The position numbers and the translations under genes were made by a program. A stretch of DNA of 10,112 nt from Bacillota bacterium (lineage in GTDB: Bacteria > Bacillota > Clostridia > Lachnospirales > WQUN01), in assembly GCA_009782085.1 (NCBI GenBank), contig WQUN01000187.1, positions 1-10,112 on the forward strand, written 5' to 3'. Shown one piece after another: positions 1 to 4,908 of this stretch (position 1 is its first letter; each line of letters begins with the position of its first letter). The notes under the pieces are model-generated. The model was given only the letters and a program-made list of their open reading frames with translations, was not told the origin of the DNA and did no database searches.

Positions 1-126
1 GACGGTTCTCGACGTTCCCTAGACGGTTCTCGACGTTTTCGAGACGGTTCTCGACGTTTTCGAGACGGTTCTCGACGTTTTCGAGACGGTTCTCGATGTT
101 CCCGAGACGGTTCTCGATATTTTCGA
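1..126 (-). repeat. 21-bp tandem repeat, six units, coding for coiled-coil heptads
   Basis: Six consecutive 21-bp units start at 1, 22, 43, 64, 85 and 106. The three units at 22-84 are identical (GACGGTTCTCGACGTTTTCG plus A); the others differ at one to four positions. Each unit encodes exactly one heptad of the minus-strand coiled-coil protein, so changes in copy number keep the frame. The array continues beyond the left edge, so its full copy number cannot be seen. Confidence 0.9.
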
Positions 127-220
127 TCTTTATTTTAATTCCCGCAATTTCCGTCTGCGTCGCCGTCTGCATGATCACCAGAGTTTCAACGGCGTGCAGG
201 ATTTTTTCCTCATTGCTCAT
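1..220 (-). CDS. Small heptad-repeat coiled-coil protein (N-terminal part, runs off window)
   Basis: Reading leftward from ATG 218-220, an open frame runs to the window edge (73 codons, no stop). It begins MSNEEKILHAVETLVIMQ. After a short helical head of about 34 residues it becomes a perfect heptad array of the type IENRLEN / VENRLEN. Leu falls at one core position and Ile/Val three residues later, with Glu and Arg flanking the core, so this is a textbook amphipathic coiled coil. The Leu(a)-Ile/Val(d) pattern is the one that favours parallel tetramers in GCN4 variants; applying that here is inference. The start is supported by AAAGGA (231-236) 10 nt upstream and by a promoter at 273-301. 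No signal peptide or membrane segment is visible in the part present. Function is unknown. Short proteins with such repeats are common hypothetical proteins in Firmicutes and could be oligomerisation or scaffolding modules. The C-terminus is outside the window. Confidence 0.75.
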   Translation of the reverse strand, partial: MSNEEKILHAVETLVIMQTATQTEIAGIKIKIENIENRLGNIENRLENVENRLENVENRLENVENRLGNVENR

Positions 221-272
221 CTTTGATCGGTCCTTTCGGGAATTTGTCGGGCCGTTCCATCCTGTCCAAAAA

Positions 273-301
273 ATTATAACCCATCCCATTCCAAATTACA
301 A
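273..301 (-). promoter_or_regulatory. Probable SigA-type promoter of the coiled-coil gene
   Basis: On the minus strand, TTGTAA (296-301) and TATAAT (273-278) are separated by 17 nt. The -10 is a perfect match and the -35 matches the consensus at 4 of 6 bases. Transcription would start near 266, giving a leader of about 45 nt before the ATG at 220. Confidence 0.55.
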
Positions 302-311
302 CACAATTTTA

Positions 312-371
312 AGAACCTGTATTCGACCCGCAGACCCGCAGAACTGCATAACACCGCCGAATACAGGTTCT
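312..371 (-). terminator. Perfect 14-bp inverted repeat after clpB, possible terminator
   Basis: AGAACCTGTATTCG (312-325) pairs perfectly with CGAATACAGGTTCT (358-371) across a 32-nt loop that contains the 8-bp direct repeat ACCCGCAG twice. It lies 18 nt beyond the clpB stop and upstream of the next gene's promoter, as a terminator would. The sequence after it in the direction of transcription (TTAAAATTGTG) is only moderately T-rich and the loop is large, so it is not a classical intrinsic terminator. It could also be a small palindromic repeat element. Confidence 0.4.
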
Positions 372-389
372 ATGCGAATTTTAGAGCAG

Positions 390-2996
390 TTATGCGCCTT
401 TGTGATTGACTACCACAAGCTCCCCGTCCTCCGCGTCCACCACGATCTCCGTCCCGGCCTCGAACTCCCCTTTCAGGAGCATCTTTCCTATCATGGTCTC
501 GATTTTGCTCTGTATGAACCGCTTCAGAGGCCGCGCGCCGTAGGCCGGGTCGTAGCCGCTCTCCGCGGCGAAATCCTTCGCCCGCTCCGTCAGAACGACT
601 GAAAGCCTCTGCTCCCCGAGGCGCTCGGAGAGCTTTTGTATCAATATGTCGATGATCCTGTGTATCTCCGGCTTTGTCAGCGGTTTGTAGAACACGATCT
701 CGTCCAGCCGGTTCAGGAATTCCGGCCTGAAATACTGGTTCAGCGAGGCGCGTACAGCCTCTTTCACGCCCTCCGCGACCGCCCCGTCCGGCCCGATGCC
801 CGAAAGCAGCAGTTCGGAGCCTATGTTGGACGTCAGGATGATGATCGTGTTCTTGAAGTCCACGGTCTTGCCGTGGGAGTCCGTGACCCGTCCGTCGTCC
901 AGTATCTGCAGCAGTATGTTGAACACGTCCTTATGGGCCTTCTCGATCTCATCGAAGAGCACGACGGAGTACGGCCTGCGGCGCACGGCCTCCGTCAGCT
1001 GGCCGCCCTCCTCGTAGCCGACGTAGCCCGGAGGCGCGCCGATAAGCCGCGAGACGGAGTATTTCTCCATGTATTCGGACATGTCTATCCGCACGATATT
1101 GCGCTCGTCGTCAAACAGGTTCTCCGCCAAGGCCTTGGCCAGCTCCGTCTTGCCGACGCCCGTCGGCCCGAGAAACAGGAACGAGCCCACCGGCCGGTTC
1201 GGGTCCGCGATGCCCGCCCTGGAGCGGATGATCGCCTCCGACACCTTCGTGACGGCCTCGTCCTGGCCGACGACGCGCTTATGCAATGCCTCGTCCAAAG
1301 TCAGGATCTTCTCGCGCTCGCCCTCCAGCAGCTTTGTCACCGGGATGCCGGTCCAGCGGGCGATGATCTTGGCCACTTCCCCGTCCGTGACTTTGTCGCG
1401 GATAAGCGTGTTTTTCCTGTCCCCGCCGTTTTTTTCGGCCTCCGCCAGCCGCTCCCGGAGCTTCGGCAGCTCGCCGTATTTAAGCGCCGCCAGCCTGTCC
1501 CAGTCGTACTCCCGCTCGGCCTTTTCCATCTCCGCGTTCACCCGCTCGATCTCCTCTTTCGTCCTGGCGACGGCGGCGATCCCGGCCTTCTCGCTCTCCC
1601 ACCCGGCCTTCATCGCGCCGAACGTCTCCTTCAGCTCCGCGAGCTCTTTGCGCACCTTCGCGAGGCGCTCCAGGGAGAGGCTGTCCGTCTCGCGTCTAAG
1701 CGCCGCCTCCTCTATCTCGTGGTGCATGATGTTCCTGGATATCTCGTCCAGCTCCGTCGGCATGGAGTCTATCTCCGTCCGGATCATCGCGCAGGCCTCG
1801 TCGATCAGGTCGATGGCCTTGTCCGGCAGGAAGCGGTCGGAGATGTACCTGTGGGACAAAGTCGCGGCGCTTATTATCGCGGCGTCGGTGATCTGCACGC
1901 CGTGGAACACCTCGTAGCGCTCCTTCAGGCCGCGCAGGATGGCAATGGTGTCCTCCACGGACGGCTCGTCCGCCATGACCGGCTGAAAGCGCCGCTCCAG
2001 GGCCGCGTCCTTTTCGATATACCGGCGGTACTCGTCCAGCGTGGTGGCCCCTATGCAGTGCAGCTCGCCCCTGGCCAGCATCGGCTTCAAAAGGTTTCCC
2101 GCGTCCATGGCCCCGTCCGTCTTGCCGGCCCCGACGATCGTGTGCAGCTCGTCGATAAACAGAATGATCCGGCCGTCGCTGTTTTTGACCTCGTTCAGCA
2201 CGGCTTTCAGCCGCTCCTCGAACTCGCCCCGGTACTTCGCGCCCGCGATCAGCGAGCCCATGTCCAAAGAGAAGATGGTCTTGTCCCGAAGGCCCTCCGG
2301 CACGTCGCCCTTGACTATGCGTATGGCCAGGCCCTCCACGATGGCGGTCTTGCCGACGCCGGGCTCTCCGATCAGAACGGGGTTGTTCTTAGTCTTTCGC
2401 GAGAGGATGCGGATGACGTTCCTGATCTCCGTGTCCCGGCCGATGACCGGGTCGAGCTTTTGCTCTTTGGCGCGGCGCACCAGGTCGTAGCCGTATTTTT
2501 CCAGGGCCTCGTAGGTGGCCTCGGGGTTGTCGCTGGTTACGCGCGCGCTATTCCGGACTTCTTTCAGAGCCTCCAGGAATTTAGCCCTGTCCAGGCCCAG
2601 CGCCCGGAAAATATCCTTGACCGCGGGGCTCGGCTTCTCTAAAATGGCCAGGAATATATGCTCCACGGAGACATACTCGTCCCCGAAGCTCTTGGCCTGG
2701 CGCTCCGCCTCCGCGAGGACCCTGTCCGCGGCCATGGACACGTAGACCTTGTCCGGCTCGCGGCCGGGGCCGGAGACGCCGGGTATCCGCGCGATCGCCG
2801 CGTCGAGCATAGAGAGGGCGGCGTCCGCGTCGGCGTTCATTTTCTCGAACAGGCGGGGGATCAGGCCGTCCTCCTGGTCGAGCAAGGCGTAGAGCAGGTG
2901 CTCCGGCTCGATCTGCATGTTCTGGTTCTCCAGCGCAATCTTCTGCGCGGTGGAGACGGCTTCCTGGGATTTTTGGGTGAAGTTCTGTGTCGTCAT
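390..2996 (-). CDS. clpB: ATP-dependent disaggregase ClpB
   Basis: This is a cytoplasmic Hsp100 hexamer that, with DnaK, threads aggregated proteins through its central pore and returns them to a soluble state. The 868 residues match the family length. The N-terminal Clp-N repeat domain covers about residues 1-150. The first AAA+ domain has Walker A GEPGVGKT (210-217), Walker B ILFIDE (278-283) and pore-loop KYRGEFE (254-260). A charged coiled-coil middle domain (about 410-530, including YDWDRLAALKYGELP) identifies ClpB rather than ClpA or ClpC. The second AAA+ domain has Walker A GPTGVGKT (610-617), Walker B VVLFDE (678-683), pore-loop GYVGYEEGG (657-665), arginine-finger region FLNRLDE (760-766) and sensor-2 GARPLKR (820-826). 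All catalytic motifs are intact. The ATG at 2994-2996 has AGGAGGG (3004-3010) 7 nt upstream. The gene starts 21 nt after the RHH gene and is probably co-transcribed with it. No CIRCE or CtsR operator was seen. Confidence 0.97.
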   Translation of the reverse strand: MTTQNFTQKSQEAVSTAQKIALENQNMQIEPEHLLYALLDQEDGLIPRLFEKMNADADAALSMLDAAIARIPGVSGPGREPDKVYVSMAADRVLAEAERQAKSFGDEYVSVEHIFLAILEKPSPAVKDIFRALGLDRAKFLEALKEVRNSARVTSDNPEATYEALEKYGYDLVRRAKEQKLDPVIGRDTEIRNVIRILSRKTKNNPVLIGEPGVGKTAIVEGLAIRIVKGDVPEGLRDKTIFSLDMGSLIAGAKYRGEFEERLKAVLNEVKNSDGRIILFIDELHTIVGAGKTDGAMDAGNLLKPMLARGELHCIGATTLDEYRRYIEKDAALERRFQPVMADEPSVEDTIAILRGLKERYEVFHGVQITDAAIISAATLSHRYISDRFLPDKAIDLIDEACAMIRTEIDSMPTELDEISRNIMHHEIEEAALRRETDSLSLERLAKVRKELAELKETFGAMKAGWESEKAGIAAVARTKEEIERVNAEMEKAEREYDWDRLAALKYGELPKLRERLAEAEKNGGDRKNTLIRDKVTDGEVAKIIARWTGIPVTKLLEGEREKILTLDEALHKRVVGQDEAVTKVSEAIIRSRAGIADPNRPVGSFLFLGPTGVGKTELAKALAENLFDDERNIVRIDMSEYMEKYSVSRLIGAPPGYVGYEEGGQLTEAVRRRPYSVVLFDEIEKAHKDVFNILLQILDDGRVTDSHGKTVDFKNTIIILTSNIGSELLLSGIGPDGAVAEGVKEAVRASLNQYFRPEFLNRLDEIVFYKPLTKPEIHRIIDILIQKLSERLGEQRLSVVLTERAKDFAAESGYDPAYGARPLKRFIQSKIETMIGKMLLKGEFEAGTEIVVDAEDGELVVVNHKGA

Positions 2997-3017
2997 GGAA
3001 TTTCCCTCCTATACCTG

Positions 3018-3668
3018 TCAGATAATGACCATTCCGTTTTTCAAATACTCCACATACCGTTTCTCGACCTCCCCGGCGTCCGGCTGGGGGCTGTAGAGGT
3101 ACAGCTTTAGCACGCTGTCGAACATCTCGATGTAGTCGCCGATGGCCCTGCCCAAAGTCTCGTTCGTGACCTCCCCGCCGGCCGGAAGCATGAACGTCCG
3201 CCTGAACCGCCCCTCTTCCACGCCGTAGCGGACAGGCGCGGTCAGCTTGCCGATGTAATACGTTTCCATTTTTATCCACAGCTCAAAAAACGCCGCCAGG
3301 CGGGCCAGAAGCGCGCCGTGCTGGGTTCGGAAAACGGCCCTAAGCTCCCCGACGGCCTCTTCCCGGCTGCGGTAGATCTCCACGGAATACTTGATCGTGG
3401 GGCGGTATTTGTAGTCCAGCGGGCTCTTGACAGCTATGCAGAAGTCCGACGGCAGGCCCTGCACCTTGAACCCCGCCAGGCTGTTAAGCCGCTCCGTCAT
3501 CAGGCTGAAAATCTCCCTGATGTGCATCTCCGGCGTTTTCACCTGCAGATAATCGGCCAGAATATGGTTTATAAGGTTTGACCGGTTCGTGTTCCGCTCG
3601 TAGGCCAGCCGGTCGATCTCCCTGACAATGCTGTCCGTCAGCATAAGGCTGTACATGCTCTTGTCCAT
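3018..3668 (-). CDS. Ribbon-helix-helix (CopG/Arc-like) protein with unrecognised C-terminal domain, upstream of clpB
   Basis: This is a 216-residue soluble protein. Residues 4-45 (MYSLMLTDSIVREIDRLAYE..., then NRSNLINHILADYL) have the ribbon-helix-helix pattern: a short beta strand, helix A, a loop with N-R-S, and helix B. Such domains bind DNA as dimers, inserting the paired strands in the major groove. The remaining 170 residues are not a family I recognise. They look mixed alpha/beta, with strand-like stretches (TIKYSVEIYRS; RFRRTFMLPA) around a long helix (about 102-136), and are far longer than the tail of a simple CopG repressor, so a sensor or oligomerisation role is possible but unproven. 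The ATG at 3666-3668 has AAAGGAG (3675-3681) 6 nt upstream. It is first in an operon with clpB, 21 nt away, behind a strong promoter. It may regulate its own operon (inference from context). Confidence 0.85.
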   Translation of the reverse strand: MDKSMYSLMLTDSIVREIDRLAYERNTNRSNLINHILADYLQVKTPEMHIREIFSLMTERLNSLAGFKVQGLPSDFCIAVKSPLDYKYRPTIKYSVEIYRSREEAVGELRAVFRTQHGALLARLAAFFELWIKMETYYIGKLTAPVRYGVEEGRFRRTFMLPAGGEVTNETLGRAIGDYIEMFDSVLKLYLYSPQPDAGEVEKRYVEYLKNGMVII

Positions 3669-3697
3669 ATTGGGCTCCTTTCGTTGCGGTTTGATTT

Positions 3698-3726
3698 ATT
3701 GTAAAGCATATCCAGTAATTTGTCAA
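3698..3726 (-). promoter_or_regulatory. SigA-type promoter of the RHH-clpB operon
   Basis: On the minus strand, TTGACA (3721-3726, perfect -35) and TACAAT (3698-3703, 5 of 6) are separated by exactly 17 nt. Transcription would start near 3691, about 20-25 nt before the RHH start codon. On the plus strand a hexamer inverted repeat, TTATTG (3696-3701) and CAATAA (3724-3729), overlaps the -10 and -35 boxes. It is a weak candidate operator for the RHH protein in an AT-rich context. Neither the CIRCE inverted repeat nor the CtsR heptad direct repeat was found here. Confidence 0.8.
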
Positions 3727-3782
3727 TAAGTTTATGTAAATTATCTCCCTATTTTTATAAATTTACCGCGCCCCACCGCGCC

Positions 3783-3971
3783 GGGTGCGGCAAAATTTCG
3801 TGGGATCGCCATAATACCGTAGGGGACGCCGACCTCGGCGTCCCGCGCCTCTCTCGACCTCCCGTGCCGCCCTCGGCGTCCCGCAGCTGTCGGCAGATTC
3901 AGGTAACTGGACGCCCTGGAGGGCGTCTCCTACGATTTTCTTATGATATACCACGAAAATTTGCCGCGCCC
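3783..3971. mobile_element. MITE-like nested palindromic element (about 189 bp)
   Basis: The ends are inverted repeats of 21 bp with two mismatches: 3783-3803 (containing GGCAAAATTTCGTGG) and 3951-3971 (containing CCACGAAAATTTGCC). Inside lies a second inverted pair, CGTAGGGGACGCC (3818-3830) with GGCGTCTCCTACG (3922-3934), one mismatch. There are two compact perfect hairpins: GGGACGCCGA/TCGGCGTCCC at 3823-3844 and GACGCCCT/AGGGCGTC at 3910-3927. A 14-bp direct repeat CCTCGGCGTCCCGC occurs at 3833 and 3871. No coding frame is credible. The architecture fits a non-autonomous miniature element or intergenic palindromic repeat. No clean target duplication is seen, so mobility is inferred. It sits between two divergent promoters. 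Confidence 0.6.
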
Positions 3972-3991
3972 TGCCGCGCCCTGCCGCGCCC
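3962..3991. repeat. 10-bp tandem repeat TGCCGCGCCC, three perfect copies
   Basis: Three exact copies of TGCCGCGCCC lie at 3962-3971, 3972-3981 and 3982-3991 and overlap the right end of the palindromic element. At its left side, two degenerate units of the same length and orientation (ACCGCGCCCC, ACCGCGCCGG) occupy 3765-3784. The same 10-bp motif therefore flanks the element on both sides as a direct repeat. Its role is unknown. Confidence 0.85.
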
Positions 3992-3998
3992 GCCGCTC

Positions 3999-4026
3999 TT
4001 TACAAATCCAAAAAATACGATATACT
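3999..4026 (+). promoter_or_regulatory. Probable promoter of the ileS T-box leader
   Basis: TTTACA (3999-4004) and TATACT (4021-4026) are separated by 16 nt, each matching the SigA consensus at 5 of 6 bases. Transcription would begin near 4033, just ahead of the T-box stem I. Confidence 0.65.
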
Positions 4027-4146
4027 AAATACCATAATCATTTAGCAAACGCGGCGGCATGGCGCCTTGAGGCGGCGGCCCGAATCATACGCCAGAGAGC
4101 CGGGGACGGTGGAAGCCCGGCGGTCGGAGCCTCAGATCAAGAACTT

Positions 4147-4208
4147 GCGCGGCAATATCCGCGCGGTTCGAGGGAAACGCTCAGGTTTCAAACGGAATAC
4201 CGTTTCCC
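4147..4208 (+). other. Two hairpins following T-box stem I
   Basis: GCGCGG/CCGCGC (4147-4152 with 4159-4164, 6-nt loop) and GGGAAACG/CGTTTCCC (4172-4179 with 4201-4208) are perfect stems directly after the specifier region. They occupy the place of stems II and III of a T-box leader. Which of the two corresponds to which canonical stem cannot be decided by eye. Confidence 0.5.
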
Positions 4209-4702
4209 GTGGACATCCCCATGCCGGCGGCGCGCCGTACCGATTCCGGATAATTCCGATGAAAACCAGCGAAGCGCGCCGCGCAAAGCGAAGTTTGAAC
4301 CGGAGATCATGCGGGATCAGAATCTGTATCCGACCGCCGGGGCGGCTTTTCGGCGGATTTGTTACGGATTCTCATACGAATCTCGATTAAAATCTTCACA
4401 GTCTATCGCCGAGAACGCCGTTGAAGCGTTCTGTGTTTCGGCTCCGCCTGTGAAGTTTTAATCTGAGATTCGTATCAGGCCGGCGCGCGGCCAGCGGCGG
4501 ACCGAACGGCCCCGTTTTACCTAAACCGGGCCCATTAAGCTCCGACGGCGATCCCCCGTTATCGGATAACCGGTAAGACGCTTTGCGGCGATATATGCCG
4601 GATACTGAAAACATTTGCCAACGACGCGACACAGGAGGCTGATGTTTTCGCGCTCCGACATAGACCGTACCGCCGCAAAACGCCGTTCAGCCGGGCTTTT
4701 AT
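4209..4702. other. Gene-free structured linker inside the ileS leader
   Basis: No credible gene lies here. The open frames overlap one another on both strands, are rich in Arg and Ser, lack ribosome binding sites and match no family I recognise. The stretch is full of short inverted repeats: a large hairpin at 4374-4475 (listed separately), GGCCG/CGGCC (4478-4492), a GGCCCCGTTT/AAACCGGGCC stem with one mismatch (4508-4532), and GTTATC/GATAAC (about 4558-4570). It separates the T-box tRNA-anticodon domain from its antiterminator and is probably transcribed as part of the leader. Confidence 0.55.
4374..4475. repeat. Large imperfect hairpin (about 102 nt), MITE-like, within the T-box linker
   Basis: The 28-nt arm at 4374-4401 (starts ATACGAATCTC, ends TTCACAG) pairs with the arm at 4448-4475 (starts CTGTGAAG, ends GAGATTCGTAT), broken only by one unpaired base on each side. 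A second stem, GCCGA plus GAACGC (4408-4418) with GCGTTC (4426-4431) and TCGGC (4438-4442), closes the centre. The whole region could fold as a single rod. This architecture suggests a palindromic repeat element inserted into the leader, but no target duplication is evident. Confidence 0.6.
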
Positions 4703-4724
4703 AGGTGGTGCAAGGCGACGTGCG

Positions 4725-4761
4725 CGCCCTTTGTCCTGTAGACAAGGGCGTTTTATATTTT
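4725..4761 (+). terminator. T-box regulated intrinsic terminator ahead of ileS
   Basis: CGCCCTTTGTC (4725-4735) pairs with GACAAGGGCG (4741-4750) with one bulged T and a 5-nt loop, followed by TTTTATATTTTT. Its 5' arm overlaps the 3' side of the putative antiterminator, so the two folds exclude each other, as expected for T-box attenuation. Confidence 0.88.
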
Positions 4762-4768
4762 TCACGGC

Positions 4769-4872
4769 TAAGGAACTGTCCAGAAATAACATGCACATTT
4801 TTTTGAAACGACGAACGTTTCTACGGCGTTTCAAAAAAATATTTAATCAGTTTATTTCTGGACAGTTCCTAA
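4769..4872. mobile_element. Near-perfect palindromic MITE-like element in the ileS 5' UTR
   Basis: The terminal inverted repeats are perfect over 19 bp: AGGAACTGTCCAGAAATAA (4771-4789) and its complement at 4852-4870. A second perfect pair, ATTTTTTTGAAACG (4797-4810) with CGTTTCAAAAAAAT (4827-4840), lies inside around a 16-nt centre. TAA flanks GGAACTG...CAGTTCC on both sides (4769-4771 and 4870-4872), consistent with a 3-bp target duplication of the TNA type made by some IS5-family transposases. There is no coding capacity, so it would need a transposase in trans. It lies after the attenuator and 23 nt before the ileS Shine-Dalgarno, so every full-length ileS mRNA should carry it as a long hairpin. 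Confidence 0.75.
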
Positions 4873-4908
4873 TAAATAAGCGAAACCAACGCGAAAAGGA
4901 GAATAGCC

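Larger units (their letters stand above)
4033..4761 (+). promoter_or_regulatory. T-box riboswitch (tRNA-Ile-responsive leader of ileS), unusually long
   Basis: T-box leaders bind a cognate uncharged tRNA: the anticodon pairs with a specifier codon and the free NCCA end stabilises an antiterminator. Seen here: the AGAGAG bulge motif (4094-4099); a distal stem GCCGGG/CCCGGC (4099-4104 with 4116-4121) whose loop carries GGTG (4108-4111); and the stem TGAGGC/GCCTCA (4068-4073 with 4129-4134) next to the specifier loop. The specifier is ATC (4136-4138), an isoleucine codon matching the downstream gene. Near the end, AGG followed by TGGT (4706-4709) resembles the antiterminator bulge. TGGT would pair with ACCA, fitting the A discriminator base of tRNA-Ile. 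It overlaps the terminator at 4725-4761. Stem I and antiterminator are about 550 nt apart, whereas typical leaders total 200-350 nt. The pairing of the lowest part of stem I and of the antiterminator is not certain from inspection. Confidence 0.82.

Noticed and set aside
1..126. Possible CRISPR array
   Set aside because: The 21-bp units are directly contiguous without spacers and encode in-frame protein heptads.
312..371. LexA (SOS) boxes in the arms of the inverted repeat (GAAC-N4-ATTC)
   Set aside because: Each arm misses the Firmicutes GAAC-N4-GTTC pattern by one essential base, and no SOS-type gene follows. The resemblance is probably chance.
636..2642. Long plus-strand open frame of 668 codons opposite clpB
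   Set aside because: It is antisense to a fully conserved clpB. Its product is rich in Arg, Leu, Val and His with no recognisable motif, and it arises from GC-rich third positions of the real gene.
2581..3279. Minus-strand open frame spanning the RHH-clpB junction in another frame
   Set aside because: It overlaps two genes that have good starts, ribosome binding sites and family motifs. The product is Arg/Gly-rich and looks like an out-of-frame translation.
3669..3760. CIRCE or CtsR heat-shock operator upstream of the clpB operon
   Set aside because: Neither the TTAGCACTC/GAGTGCTAA inverted repeat nor the GGTCAAA heptad tandem repeat could be found by reading both strands.
4334..4350. Short hairpin CCGCC-GG-GGCGG followed by CTTTT, possible early terminator in the leader
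   Set aside because: Only four to five pairs with a minimal loop and four T residues, and no antiterminator partner nearby. Too weak to call.
4396..4834. Overlapping minus-strand small open frames and plus-strand frames 3943-4461 and 4067-4390
   Set aside because: They overlap each other and the T-box, MITE-like and terminator structures, lack ribosome binding sites and have Arg/Ser-rich random-looking products. The RNA and repeat interpretations explain the same DNA better.
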